From an uncultured Pseudomonadota bacterium (lineage in GTDB: Bacteria > Myxococcota_A > UBA796 > CAJQPC01): a stretch of DNA of 64,000 nucleotides. Shown in pieces: positions 41,663 to 50,035 of the stretch. The first letter of the stretch is position 1. Every line of letters begins with the position of its first letter. The stretch covers positions 1-64,000 of the forward strand of contig CAJXRZ010000016.1 in NCBI GenBank assembly GCA_913060515.1. Reading direction: 5' to 3'. The translations under genes were made by a program, and so were the position numbers. A model generated the notes under the pieces. That model was not told where the DNA came from and did not search any database. It was given only the letters and a program-made list of their open reading frames with translations.

Positions 41663-41751
41663 CGTTGCCTCCAAGCACTGGATTGTACCGAAAAGCCGTG
41701 AACATAGCTTCAAGGCAATTGCATATACTTCGGCACCAGCAGGAGTTTTCA

Positions 41752-42204
41752 ATGACCCAACTACGAGTAATCGCACCTTTCATCGCGCTGCTTGCTCTAG
41801 TCGCGTGCACCAAGGACGACCCAGTCGACGAGACCGGTGAGACCGGTGAGACCGCGACAGAGGACCTCACGTGGCCAGAGATGGACTTCGATCAGCGCAA
41901 GGCCTACATGGCCAGCGATGTGATGCCCCCGATGCAGGCCGCCTTCGCGGGCTACGATGCGGAGGCGTTTGAGACCATCACCTGCGCGACCTGTCACGGT
42001 GCCGGTGCCGAGGACGGCAGCTTCACGATGCCCGCCGAGCATCTCTACCCCATCGACTTTGCTGACTTCCCGACCGGGGACGGCGCAGACTTCATGATGA
42101 ACGAAGTGGTTCCCCAGATGACCACGCTCTTGGACGCGGAGCCCTTCGACTCCTCGACCGGGGAAGGCTTCGGCTGCATCTCCTGCCATACGGCGGCTGA
42201 GTAG
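41752..42204 (+). CDS. Dihaem cytochrome c-like lipoprotein
   Basis: The 150-residue precursor has a lipoprotein signal with lipobox ALVAC (Cys19), an acidic linker with a short repeat (DETGETGETATED), and two CXXCH haem motifs: CATCHGAG near residue 83 and CISCHTAA near 144. It has the size of a small electron carrier tethered to the membrane. The distal ligands cannot be assigned; methionines are plentiful (MPPM, FMMNEVVPQM). The start at 41752 has AGGAG six bases upstream. It may be regulated by the divergent LysR gene. Confidence 0.85.
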   Translation: MTQLRVIAPFIALLALVACTKDDPVDETGETGETATEDLTWPEMDFDQRKAYMASDVMPPMQAAFAGYDAEAFETITCATCHGAGAEDGSFTMPAEHLYPIDFADFPTGDGADFMMNEVVPQMTTLLDAEPFDSSTGEGFGCISCHTAAE

Positions 42205-42243
42205 GCTGTCGGGCCGATGAGCTGCCTCCGTCCAGCGGGTTCC

Positions 42244-42510
42244 TCAGTGGACCTTCTTGCAGCGGGGGCAGGTCGCGCCCTGGGGTAGGTCGTGCAAACG
42301 AATGCCCTCGACGTGCTCAATGACAAAAGCTTGGATGAAGGCGTTTTTTGCCCGTCCGTTCTTCACGTCGATCTGCTTGTCGCTCAGGCCCTTTCTGAAG
42401 GCCCCGTCGTACTCCTGCTCGCCCCAGCAGTTGGCGCACACACCCTCGGGAGCAGCGGCTTGCTCTGCCTGATCTTCGGGCCAAAAGTATCGGGTCAGGG
42501 CTTCGAGCAT
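42244..42510 (-). CDS. Small zinc-ribbon hypothetical protein
   Basis: The 88-residue protein has CANCWGEQEYDGAF near residue 24 and CPRCKKVH at the end, giving two CxxC pairs that should bind one zinc. Between them, DKQIDVKNGRAKNAFIQAFVIEHVEGIRL matches a conserved hypothetical family I know mainly from Bacteroidota (pattern memory, not searched). Function unknown. It converges with the dihaem lipoprotein and lies 27 nt before the PadR gene's stop on the same strand. Confidence 0.7.
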   Translation of the reverse strand: MLEALTRYFWPEDQAEQAAAPEGVCANCWGEQEYDGAFRKGLSDKQIDVKNGRAKNAFIQAFVIEHVEGIRLHDLPQGATCPRCKKVH

Positions 42511-42537
42511 GTGGGGAACTCCGGTGTGGCCCTTGCC

Positions 42538-43110
42538 TTAGCCCGAGTGCTGGGCCTTTGGGGGCCTCGCCTCAGCCAGCGCTTGTTCTAGGATGCGGAT
42601 CTCCACCGCGAGATGCCCCTCAATGAGCTTGAAGGCGAGCCCCGCGGGGCCAGTGTGTCCATCAAAGTCCGCAAGCGAGGCCAGCTTGTCGCGCCGCTCG
42701 CTCAGCAAGCGTTGCAGGAAGGCCTGCTGAGCTTCCGGCGGGAGATTGTCCAAGTGCGGCAGCAGGGCAGCCAGTGGCGTTTGGGTCCCGGCTTGGTGTG
42801 CGAAGCAGGCCCGTGTCAGCTCGGGCAGCGCCGCTTCTCCCTGGGCGGTGGTCTCAAAGACCGAGCGAGGCGGCAGCTTTCCTTCGCGCTCGGACTGGGC
42901 GTGAATCCAGCCCCGCTCCTCCAGTCGCTTGAGGATGGCGTACACCGCGGAGCGCTTGAGACCCACGGCCTGGCCCAGCCCCTTCTCCAGGACCTCGACC
43001 AGTGCGTAGCCGTGCATGGGGTGCGCGTGCAGGGTGCTGAGCACCAAGAGCTCTCGGTGTTTGGCGATACTCAAGAAGGGCTCCTGGCTGGATTTCTCCC
43101 GTGCCGTCAC
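42538..43110 (-). CDS. PadR-family transcriptional regulator
   Basis: The 190-residue protein has the PadR winged helix: LLVLSTLHAHPMHGYALVEVLEK, LKRSAVYAILKRLEERGWI and a basic wing RSVFETTAQGEAAL, followed by a C-terminal helical dimerisation domain. PadR regulators usually repress small-molecule stress genes. The GTG start at 43110 directly follows the TGA of the upstream gene (43111-43113), so the two are one unit. The dyad before that gene (43474-43489) is the likely operator. Confidence 0.9.
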   Translation of the reverse strand: MTAREKSSQEPFLSIAKHRELLVLSTLHAHPMHGYALVEVLEKGLGQAVGLKRSAVYAILKRLEERGWIHAQSEREGKLPPRSVFETTAQGEAALPELTRACFAHQAGTQTPLAALLPHLDNLPPEAQQAFLQRLLSERRDKLASLADFDGHTGPAGLAFKLIEGHLAVEIRILEQALAEARPPKAQHSG

Positions 43111-43449
43111 TCAGACCGTCGTGCTCTCGAGCATTCGACCGCTGATCGGGGTCAGATCGTACATCGAGAAGCTCTCGATGATCTCAGACATCGGCTCGCT
43201 CTCTCCGTGGTCGTCCTTTCCCTCCGCTGTGGCCAGGAAGTCGTAGAGCGTGGCCTTGGAGTCAAAAGTCGCCCAGACCACGGCGGTGTTGCGCTCGCGG
43301 TCGACGCTGACTTGGTAGGCGAGCAGGCCGGGGACCTTGCCGTCCATGCGTTGGGTTGGGGCGCTGGAGATTCTGCACAAGTCGTCCAGCCGGCCAGGCT
43401 TGGCTGTGGAGACGCTCACGAAGGTGTAGTTGGGGGTGCTCTGAGACAT
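43111..43449 (-). CDS. Dimeric ABM-like hypothetical protein
   Basis: The 112-residue protein has a ferredoxin-like alpha/beta pattern as in antibiotic-biosynthesis-monooxygenase (ABM) domains: TFVSVSTAKPGRLDDLCRIS, GLLAYQVSVDRERNTAVVWATFDSKATLYDFL. It ends with a helix and strand. The family is inferred from topology. Such proteins degrade haem or oxidise quinones, or have no known role. It is first in the unit with padR, which suggests autoregulated detoxification. Confidence 0.6.
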   Translation of the reverse strand: MSQSTPNYTFVSVSTAKPGRLDDLCRISSAPTQRMDGKVPGLLAYQVSVDRERNTAVVWATFDSKATLYDFLATAEGKDDHGESEPMSEIIESFSMYDLTPISGRMLESTTV

Positions 43450-43473
43450 GCTGTGCTCTTGGTTAGTAGTGAG

Positions 43474-43489
43474 TAGTCAGAAGTGACTA
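43474..43489 (-). promoter_or_regulatory. Candidate PadR operator
   Basis: TAGTCA-GAAG-TGACTA is a perfect 6-bp inverted repeat with a 4-bp centre, 25 bases before the ABM-like start. The minus strand reads TATAGT (43491-43486), a fair -10 box that overlaps the dyad. A repressor bound here would block transcription of both genes. Consensus PadR sites also are short dyads, but the sequence differs. Confidence 0.45.
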
Positions 43490-43538
43490 TACAATACTGA
43501 CCACCACCGGGCTCGGCGTCAAGTCAGAGATCGGCCCT

Positions 43539-44507
43539 TCAGCGGAAGCGCTTGCGAAAGCCGCCAGGGGTGGTGCCGCACACCCGCTCAAAGCTGCGGC
43601 GAAGGGTCTCCTCGCTGCCAAAGCCGCATTCGTCTGCGACCTGAGAGAGGGGTGCGTCGCTGTTCAAGAGCACACGTTGGGCCGCCTGAACCCGCACCCG
43701 GGTGACCATCGCCGCTGGGGTGCGGCCGGTCTGGCTCTTGAAGCGACGGGCGAAGTTCCGAGGCGACATGCCCACTTGCTGGGCCAGGGTCTCGACTCTG
43801 TGGTCCGATGCAGGGTGCGCCAGAACTTGGGCGAGCAGATCCCTGAAGGACTGCTCGGTCTCGGCGGGCAGTCGGGCCGCGCTGCCGAACTGGGACTGGC
43901 CCCCTGGGCGCTGGATGAACATCACCAGGGACTTGGCCACAGCGCGTGCCAGCTTGGGGCCTCCATCTTGGCGAATCAACTCCAAGGCCAAGTCAATGCC
44001 AGCGCTGGCGCCGGCCGATGTGAACAGCTCCCCGTCTTGTACGTAGATCGCGTCGTCTTGGACCTTTGCAGTTGGAAACTGCTCTTTGAGTTTGTCCAGT
44101 GCGAGCCAGTGGGTGGTGCAGGACCGCCCCTCCAGCAGACCCAGGGCCCCCAGGGTGAAGCTGCCCATGCACACCCCAACCCTGCGCGCGGCACCTTGAC
44201 TCCAGCGCTCGGCCGCAGCGAGCAGGGCGGGAGTGGGTGCGCGGTGGGGGAGCGCTCCACCCAGAACCAAGGTGTGCCCGGTGCAGGCCGGCGCCGGTGG
44301 GGTGAGCAATACGGGGCCCGAAGCGCTGGCGGTCTGCTCTTGTGCACCCACCAGGGCCAAGCTGTACAGAGGGGCCAGACCCCAGTGCTCACGGAAGCGA
44401 TTTGCAGCGTCAAAGGCCTCGTATAGGCCCAGGATTCCGATGAGCTGTCCGCCTGGGGGCAAGAGCACGCGAACGGGGTGTGGCTGAAAAGGAGGGTTCT
44501 TTGTCAT
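43539..44507 (-). CDS. GlxA-family regulator (DJ-1/PfpI plus AraC HTH)
   Basis: The 322-residue protein has an N-terminal DJ-1/PfpI-like domain (residues 12-185; GVCMGSFTLGALGLLEGRSCTTHW has the nucleophile-elbow Cys) and a C-terminal AraC domain (VETLAQQVGMSPRNFARRFKSQTG and LSQVADECGFGSEETLRRSFERV). This is the GlxA architecture, used to control amino-acid, betaine or carbonyl metabolism. Start ATG at 44507. It diverges from the GST-like gene with 49 nt between, so autoregulation and control of that gene are plausible. Confidence 0.93.
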   Translation of the reverse strand: MTKNPPFQPHPVRVLLPPGGQLIGILGLYEAFDAANRFREHWGLAPLYSLALVGAQEQTASASGPVLLTPPAPACTGHTLVLGGALPHRAPTPALLAAAERWSQGAARRVGVCMGSFTLGALGLLEGRSCTTHWLALDKLKEQFPTAKVQDDAIYVQDGELFTSAGASAGIDLALELIRQDGGPKLARAVAKSLVMFIQRPGGQSQFGSAARLPAETEQSFRDLLAQVLAHPASDHRVETLAQQVGMSPRNFARRFKSQTGRTPAAMVTRVRVQAAQRVLLNSDAPLSQVADECGFGSEETLRRSFERVCGTTPGGFRKRFR

Positions 44508-44556
44508 TTCAGACAGCGTAGCCGCTCTTTAGCTTGTGGGCAGGAGATTCGACCCC

Positions 44557-45165
44557 ATGCACACCCTCTACGCCTCGCCCTTTTCCTGTTCCTTCGCTGT
44601 CCATTTGGTCCTTCGCCAGCAGGGCATTCCCCATGAGCTGAAGTGGGTGGATCGAGGGGAAGGCCGTCTGATTCGACAAGCTGACCTCGGTCGCATCAAC
44701 CCCTTCCGCAAGGTCCCCACGCTGACTCTTCCCGACGGCGAGGTCACCACGGAGGTGAGCTCGATCCTGCTCTCCTTCGACCCACGGCCGCGCAGCCCAA
44801 CCCAGATACGTCAGCACCAAGCTTGGCTCAGTGTGGTCGCGACCGAGCTCCACAAGCCCTTGCTGGCCCCGGCCTTCGACGCCCAGTGCCCGGAGGGGGT
44901 CTGGCAGGACGCTCTGGAGCGTCTCATCCCGCACACCTTGGGGGTCATCGATGCGCACCTGGAGGACCGAGAGACCCTGCTTGCAGACCCCGAGCCCAGC
45001 CCGGCGGATGCCTACCTGTTCTGGGCCTTGACTCTGCTGCGCTACCGGTGGCCCGAGCGGCTCAGCGCGAACCTGGCGCGCTTCCACGCTGCCTATGGCG
45101 CGCGCCCATGGACAGGCCCGACCCTGGCCATCGAACAGGCTGCCCGCATCGCACGGTCTGGCTGA
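44557..45165 (+). CDS. Glutathione S-transferase-like protein
   Basis: The 202-residue protein has a thioredoxin-fold N-terminus (MHTLYASPFSCSFAVHLVLRQQGIPHEL), the cis-proline motif FRKVPTLTLPDG, the glutathione-carboxylate motif TEVSSILL (usually ESxAI) and an all-helical C-terminal domain with a DAYLFWALTLL N-capping-like segment. SPFSCS could give a catalytic Ser or Cys, as in beta-class GSTs. The start at 44557 is preferred over GTG at 44536, with AGGAG ten bases upstream. Neighbour of the GlxA-type regulator. Confidence 0.85.
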   Translation: MHTLYASPFSCSFAVHLVLRQQGIPHELKWVDRGEGRLIRQADLGRINPFRKVPTLTLPDGEVTTEVSSILLSFDPRPRSPTQIRQHQAWLSVVATELHKPLLAPAFDAQCPEGVWQDALERLIPHTLGVIDAHLEDRETLLADPEPSPADAYLFWALTLLRYRWPERLSANLARFHAAYGARPWTGPTLAIEQAARIARSG

Positions 45166-45182
45166 TCTCAGACCGGCTGATC

Positions 45183-46433
45183 TCAGTCTGCGCCCTGGTC
45201 CTTCTTCGCCGCCGCCTCTCTGAGCCGGTCCTTCTTGCTCTTGCGCTTGCCTTTGACCCCGCCGGTGTTGCGGCGCTTGTTCGGAGGCTTGGGGTCCAGC
45301 TCAAAGCCCGGAAGCTGCTCGCGGTCCAAGCGCAGGCGGTTGCGCTTCTCGATGAGCCGCATGTGCACGTCGCTGTCGTGGTCTACGAAGGAGACCGCCT
45401 CGCCGGTCTCTCCCGCGCGTGCCGTGCGACCGATGCGGTGGATGTAGTCGGCGGTGGACCGAGGCAGATCGAAGTTCACCACCGCGGCCAGCTTGGGCAC
45501 ATCAATGCCTCGGGCTGCGATGTCCGTGGTCACCAAAACCCGGGCTGCCCCGCTGCGAAAATGTGTCAGGGCGTAGTTGCGCTCCCGCTGCTCCAGTCCG
45601 CCGTGCAGGTTCAGGGCGTTCGTCCCGGAGACACGCAGCTTTCGGCTCAGGTTGTCGCAGCCCCGCTGGGTGGCGACGAAGACCATCACCTGGGCCCAGT
45701 CGTGGGTGCTCAACAAGTGCTGAAGCGCCATGCGTCGCTGGTCTGAGGGCACCTGAATCACGCGCTGGTGCACGCCATCGGCCGCCAGGGTGGGGGCATC
45801 GACGACCACACGCTCGGGGTCATTGAGCAGGTTCCTGGAGAGGGCCACCACGCGCTGGGGCAGGGTCGCTGAGAAGAGCAGAGTCTGCCGTTTTGCTGGC
45901 AAGAGGCCGCTCAGGCGCTCCAGCTCCTCGCCAAAGCCTACGTCGAGCAGCTTGTCGGCCTCGTCCAATACCAGGGCGCGCAGGGTGCTCAGATCCAGGG
46001 AGCCGCGCTCGACCAAGTCCAGCAAGCGGCCTGGGGTCGCCACCACCACCTGAACGCCGGATGCGAGTTTCTTTTGCTGCTTCTCGATGTCTACGCCACC
46101 GATCACGACCAGGACTTCCACGCGGGGTTTTAGGTCCTTGGTGGTTTCTTGAAAGCTGCCGGCCACCTGGATGGCGAGCTCTCGCGTCGGACAGAGCACC
46201 AGCACCTGGACGCCGTCTCTCTCCTGCATGGTGTGCAGCAGGGGCAGCGCAAAGGCCAGGGTCTTGCCGGAGCCGGTCTGGGCCTGGGCGGCCAGATCTC
46301 GGCCTGCCAAGATGAGCGGAATGGACCGGACCTGGATCGGCGTGGCGGTCTCAAATCCCAGGGTGTTCAGGGCCGTGAGCAGCTCGGGGCGCAGGTTCAG
46401 GTCAGCGAAAGAGGCGGGTGTGGTCTCGGTCAT
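45183..46433 (-). CDS. DEAD-box RNA helicase (RhlE-like)
   Basis: The 416-residue helicase has all core motifs: Q-motif FETATPIQVRSIPL, AQTGSGKT (I), PTRELA (Ia), TPGRLLD (Ib), DEAD (II), SAT (III), HRIGRTAR (VI). It ends in a basic Lys/Arg tail (KRRNTGGVKGKRKSKKDRLREAAAKKDQ) that probably binds RNA. RhlE/SrmB-type proteins help ribosome assembly and mRNA decay. Its ATG overlaps the stop of the upstream lipoprotein gene by four bases, an unusual pairing. A second DEAD-box gene lies at 47442. Confidence 0.95.
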   Translation of the reverse strand: MTETTPASFADLNLRPELLTALNTLGFETATPIQVRSIPLILAGRDLAAQAQTGSGKTLAFALPLLHTMQERDGVQVLVLCPTRELAIQVAGSFQETTKDLKPRVEVLVVIGGVDIEKQQKKLASGVQVVVATPGRLLDLVERGSLDLSTLRALVLDEADKLLDVGFGEELERLSGLLPAKRQTLLFSATLPQRVVALSRNLLNDPERVVVDAPTLAADGVHQRVIQVPSDQRRMALQHLLSTHDWAQVMVFVATQRGCDNLSRKLRVSGTNALNLHGGLEQRERNYALTHFRSGAARVLVTTDIAARGIDVPKLAAVVNFDLPRSTADYIHRIGRTARAGETGEAVSFVDHDSDVHMRLIEKRNRLRLDREQLPGFELDPKPPNKRRNTGGVKGKRKSKKDRLREAAAKKDQGAD

Positions 46434-46807
46434 GCTGGCTCCACTTGTACGGTGCGCTCGGAGACGGTCTTCCCGTCGAGCACCACGGTCCAGGTGAGCT
46501 CCCCGCTCTCGGTCAGGGGAATCTGCATCATGCTGGAGTTCTCGCCCGTCAAGCAGTCATGCCCCCCTTCCACGTGCACGGTGCTCTCGACCAGGGCCAA
46601 TGGGCTGGGTTGAGTGAGCTTGGTCTCGCTTCGCCAGCAGCCAGCCGGGAGGGTGTAGCTGACCTCCACCGTGATCTTTTCGCCGACCTTGGCCGAGGAC
46701 GGGGCCTTTATCACCAGATCAGAGATCTCTGGGGCTGCAGGAGTTTGGGGCGCTTCCTGGGCTGGGGTGCAGGCTAGGAGCAGAAGGGCGTGGGCGAGGA
46801 GAAGCAT
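46430..46807 (-). CDS. Small lipoprotein of unknown function
   Basis: The 125-residue precursor has a short lipoprotein signal (MLLLAHALLLLAC, Cys13). The mature domain is beta-rich with an Ig-like feel: EISDLVIKAPSSAKVGEKITVEVSYTLP, two cysteines that may pair (GCWRSE and HDCLTG), and a final VVLDGKTVSERTVQVE strand. No family recognised. Its stop overlaps the helicase start (TGA/ATG), so it is in one message with the helicase although no shared role is evident. Confidence 0.65.
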   Translation of the reverse strand: MLLLAHALLLLACTPAQEAPQTPAAPEISDLVIKAPSSAKVGEKITVEVSYTLPAGCWRSETKLTQPSPLALVESTVHVEGGHDCLTGENSSMMQIPLTESGELTWTVVLDGKTVSERTVQVEPA

Positions 46808-46844
46808 GGGCGGTCAGTATCCTGCTTCTCCGCGCATCGGGTGA

Positions 46845-47390
46845 TCAGGCCGTGGACGAGGCCTTGGGCCGCAGAGTGACCTGGGTCATGTGGTGGTAGC
46901 TGTGCTGCGAGACGAACTCGAAGTTTTGGCGTTCCAGGCCCTCAAAGAGCGAGACGCCGCCTCCGAGCACAATGGGCACCCAGGTGAGCACCAGCTCGTC
47001 GACCAACTCGGCCGTCAGCGCCTGGCGCACGAGAGCGCCTCCGTCCAGGTAGACATCCTTGTCCCCAGCGACCTTGCGGGCTTGGTCCAGCAGCTCGGCG
47101 ATGTCGCCTTGAACGGCCTGCACGGTGGCTGCGGCGGGCTGCATTGGGCGGCGGGTTGCGACCAGGACGGGCATCTCGCCATAGGGCCACTCGCCCATTG
47201 CTGCGACCGTGTCGTGGGTCACGCGGCCCATCAACATCGCCCCGATTTGGGCCATGAAGTCCCCGTACTCCAGCGCCTCCGTCGGCCCGGTCGGTGCAGG
47301 ATCCGGCGGCGCCAGCCAGGAGAGGTCATTGTCGGGGCCGGCGATGAATCCGTCCAGAGAGCAGGCAAGGTATACGCGTACTTTGGGCAT
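46845..47390 (-). CDS. Dihydrofolate-reductase-like (RibD C-terminal) protein
   Basis: The 181-residue protein begins KVRVYLACSLDGFIAGPDNDLSWL, typical of the YwjB/RibD C-terminal branch of the DHFR fold. It has MLMGRVTHDTVAAMGEWPYG (the RxTxD... NADP region), DVYLDGGALVRQAL (DGG) and ELVLTWVPIVLGGGVSLFEGL (LGGGxxLF). These reductases often act on pyrimidine-like compounds; the substrate is unknown. The start at 47390 was chosen by homology; the frame to 47636 lies antisense to the helicase. It diverges from the DEAD-box gene with 51 nt between. Confidence 0.9.
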   Translation of the reverse strand: MPKVRVYLACSLDGFIAGPDNDLSWLAPPDPAPTGPTEALEYGDFMAQIGAMLMGRVTHDTVAAMGEWPYGEMPVLVATRRPMQPAAATVQAVQGDIAELLDQARKVAGDKDVYLDGGALVRQALTAELVDELVLTWVPIVLGGGVSLFEGLERQNFEFVSQHSYHHMTQVTLRPKASSTA

Positions 47391-47441
47391 GCGCTGCCCT
47401 ATCCCGATGGGCCTTGACGCGATAGCAGCGCGCATCCCTGG

Positions 47442-48560
47442 ATGGCCACCATGTCCTCGTTTGCCTCTCTTCCTCTGCTCGACTCCCTCAAGGCCAGCCT
47501 GCGCGAGCAAGAGCTGAAGACCCTCACGGAGGTACAGGCCCGCTCGATTCCAAAGCTTCTTGCGGGAGAGTCGGTGGTCGGTGTGGCGGAGACCGGCAGC
47601 GGCAAGACCTTGAGTTTCGTGTTGCCCATGCTGCACAAGATCAAGAGCCTAGAGCTCGCCGATGACCCCATCACTGTCGCCTCTCGTCCCCGCGGTCTGG
47701 TCTTGGTGCCTGCGCGCGAGCTGGGAGAGCAGGTCTCCAAGGTCTTTAAGGGCTTGACCCACAAGACCCGCCTGCGGGTTCGCACAGCGCTGGGCGGCAC
47801 CAAGAAGCAGGTGGCTCGCCAGAACGTCAAGGGTGGCTTTGAGATCCTCGTGGCGACCCCAGGACGCTTGGGCCAGCTCTTGGAGAGCAAGGAGCTGCGT
47901 CTGACGGACGTGCGCATGTTGGTCTTCGATGAGGCCGACCAGATGCTGGATCCCGGCTTCCTGCCAGCGGCTCAGAAGATCATCGGTGCTTGTCCCAAGG
48001 ACCTGCAGCTCGTGATGTTCTCCGCCACCTTGCCCAAGGCGCTTCAGAAGGCGGTCGAGGCCCTCTTTCCCAAGCCTCCTGTGCGCGTGGAGACCAAGGG
48101 CAGCCAGCGCTTGGTGCCCACCCTGCAGACGGTCAACAAGGAGGTCATCCGCGGTGACCGCTGGACCGTGCTCGGGGACGTCCTGGACGCTGACGAGAAG
48201 ACCCCCACCATCCTCTTCGCCAACACCCGCCAGCAGTGCGACAAGATCGGAACCTGGCTGGAGGAGCAGGGCTACCTCTTCGCGGACTACCGTGGTCAGA
48301 TGGAGCACAAAGAGCGGCGGGACAACTTGGCGCGCTTTCGCAGCGGCAAAGTTCAGCTGCTGCTCACCACCGACTTGGGTGGCCGCGGCCTGGACATCGA
48401 GCAGGTCGGCCGCGTGATCAACGTGCACCTGCCCCAGCAGCTCGACAACTACCTGCACCGCGCAGGGCGCACCGCGCGGGCCGGGCGAAAGGGTCTGGTT
48501 GTGAACCTGGTGACCGAGCGGGACGCGCCCATTCTCGAGAAGGTCGCCAAGATTCAGTGA
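47442..48560 (+). CDS. DEAD-box RNA helicase
   Basis: The 372-residue helicase core has the Q motif TLTEVQARSIPKL, AETGSGKT (I), PARELGEQ (Ia), TPGRLGQL (Ib), DEADQML (II), SATL (III) and HRAGRTARAG (VI). It has no C-terminal extension, so it is a minimal helicase. It differs clearly from the other helicase at 45183. Starts at 47442 (ATG) or 47451 (ATG) are both possible; neither has a Shine-Dalgarno, which hints at a leaderless message. Confidence 0.94.
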   Translation: MATMSSFASLPLLDSLKASLREQELKTLTEVQARSIPKLLAGESVVGVAETGSGKTLSFVLPMLHKIKSLELADDPITVASRPRGLVLVPARELGEQVSKVFKGLTHKTRLRVRTALGGTKKQVARQNVKGGFEILVATPGRLGQLLESKELRLTDVRMLVFDEADQMLDPGFLPAAQKIIGACPKDLQLVMFSATLPKALQKAVEALFPKPPVRVETKGSQRLVPTLQTVNKEVIRGDRWTVLGDVLDADEKTPTILFANTRQQCDKIGTWLEEQGYLFADYRGQMEHKERRDNLARFRSGKVQLLLTTDLGGRGLDIEQVGRVINVHLPQQLDNYLHRAGRTARAGRKGLVVNLVTERDAPILEKVAKIQ

Positions 48561-48573
48561 GCTGCTCTGCCGA

Positions 48574-49536
48574 TTAGATCAGCCGGTTGCGCCTGAAGAA
48601 GAACCAGCCCAAGACCCCGAGCAGAACCAGGAGCACCGAAACAGCCGCGAAGGCATAGGGCGACTCCACGCCCGGCATGCCGCCTACGTTGATGCCCAGC
48701 AATCCGGTGAGCAGGCCCAGGGGCAGGAAGATCGCTGCGACGACGGAGAGCCGGTACATGGTGTTGTTCATGTGCTCGGCCAGTCGGTTGGAGAGCTCCT
48801 CATAGGTGACCGCTGCGCGCTCTCTCGCGGCGTCCAAGCCCTCCAAATAGCGCGTGATTCGGTCGGCGGCGTCCCGCAGGCGCGCTCGGGTCAAATCGTT
48901 CAGCCACGGCACGCGCTCGGCGTGCAGGCGGCCCAGGCTCTCCCGCTGTGGTGCCAGGTAGCGGCGCAGGGAGATGCTCTTTCTGCGCACCTCGGAGAGC
49001 TTCGTGCGCACCTCGCGGTTCTCAGCGGTGAGCACCATCTCTTCCAGTGCGTCCACCTGGTCCTCCAGGTCCTCTACGACTTGGCCGATGCGGTCCAACA
49101 GGTGGTCGATCAGGTCGTAGAGCAGCTCGCTGGAGTTCAGCGGCCCCTGGCCGTAGAGCAGCTCGGCCCGGACCTGTTCGATGGCGCCCACCCGACGGTG
49201 GCGGAAGCTGATCACGCGCTTCTTCTCCACCCACAAACGCAGGGTGACCATGTCCTCCTCGTCCTCGCCTGGACTCAGGTTGACCGCGCGCAGCATGACG
49301 AGCAGCTGTTCGCCCACCGAGAAGGAGCGGGGACGGGGAGAGTCCACCAGGAGGGCCTCGGTGCTGACCTCGTCAACGCCAGGGTCAGCGAGCAGCCAAG
49401 CCCGGCACCCTGGGTCTTCGTGGTCCATGTCCAGCCAGAGCGTTCCCTTGCTCGCTTGCCCGCTGTCCATCTCAGCTTGGGTGGCCTCTCGGCAGCCGCC
49501 TTTGCCGTCCAAGACCAGTGCGTGATGCAGCTTCAT
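48574..49536 (-). CDS. zntB: ZntB-like CorA-family metal transporter
   Basis: The 320-residue protein has a large cytoplasmic domain with a long coiled helix (residues 130-245; DRIGQVVEDLEDQVDALEEMV) and two C-terminal transmembrane helices. The loop motif is GINVGGMPG rather than the GMN of Mg2+-CorA. GIN is the ZntB version, linked to zinc and proton-coupled transport. The final RRNRLI is the basic cytosolic tail of the family. The start was set at MKLHHALV (49536), where homology begins. Symbol given with moderate confidence. Confidence 0.88.
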   Translation of the reverse strand: MKLHHALVLDGKGGCREATQAEMDSGQASKGTLWLDMDHEDPGCRAWLLADPGVDEVSTEALLVDSPRPRSFSVGEQLLVMLRAVNLSPGEDEEDMVTLRLWVEKKRVISFRHRRVGAIEQVRAELLYGQGPLNSSELLYDLIDHLLDRIGQVVEDLEDQVDALEEMVLTAENREVRTKLSEVRRKSISLRRYLAPQRESLGRLHAERVPWLNDLTRARLRDAADRITRYLEGLDAARERAAVTYEELSNRLAEHMNNTMYRLSVVAAIFLPLGLLTGLLGINVGGMPGVESPYAFAAVSVLLVLLGVLGWFFFRRNRLI

Positions 49537-49579
49537 GGGTTCAAACCCTCCGGGTTCAGGAGCATGATACGGGCCAGAT

Positions 49580-50035
49580 ATGCCCATCTCCGCTCTCCTC
49601 TTCGCTTTGTCCTGTGCCTCCACGCCCATCGACTCCAGGCCCGAGTCCGTGGCCAGCGAGCTGGCCGACGTGGTGGGCGTATCCGTCAGTGAGAGTGGCG
49701 ATTCAAGCACCTTCTCGGTGACGCTTCTCAGCCCAGATACGGGCTGCTCGCAGTACGCCAACTGGTGGGAGGTTCTCACCCTGGACGGCGCGTTGGTCAG
49801 CCGCAGGGTGCTGGGCCACAGCCACGTCGATGAGCAGCCTTTCACGCGCAGCGGGAGCCTGATGGTGGACCCAGGCCAAGAGTTGTGGGTGCGCGCGCAC
49901 ATGAACCCTGGCGGCTACGGCGGTCAGGCCATGCGCGGCAGCGTGGCTGGGGGCTTTGTGGCTGCTGAGCTGGAGGCCAGCTTCGCTGCTGAGTTGGCGA
50001 GCGAGCAGCCGTTGCCGGATGGGTGCGCCTTTTAG
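49580..50035 (+). CDS. Lipoprotein of unknown function, 151 aa
   Basis: The precursor begins MPISALLFALSC (Cys12). The mature part has CSQYANWWEVLTLDGALVSRRVLGHSHVDEQPFTRSG and LWVRAHMNPGGYGGQAMRGSV, which look strongly conserved in style: a Trp pair, an HSHVDEQPF segment and an AHMxPxGYGG segment. I think this belongs to an uncharacterised bacterial family but could not name it. It diverges from zntB, 43 nt away, and has no visible Shine-Dalgarno. Confidence 0.7.
   Translation: MPISALLFALSCASTPIDSRPESVASELADVVGVSVSESGDSSTFSVTLLSPDTGCSQYANWWEVLTLDGALVSRRVLGHSHVDEQPFTRSGSLMVDPGQELWVRAHMNPGGYGGQAMRGSVAGGFVAAELEASFAAELASEQPLPDGCAF

Noticed and set aside
41820-41860. GAGACCGGT direct repeats as a regulatory element
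   Set aside because: They are codons for the ETGETGET linker in the dihaem lipoprotein and fit as low-complexity coding sequence.
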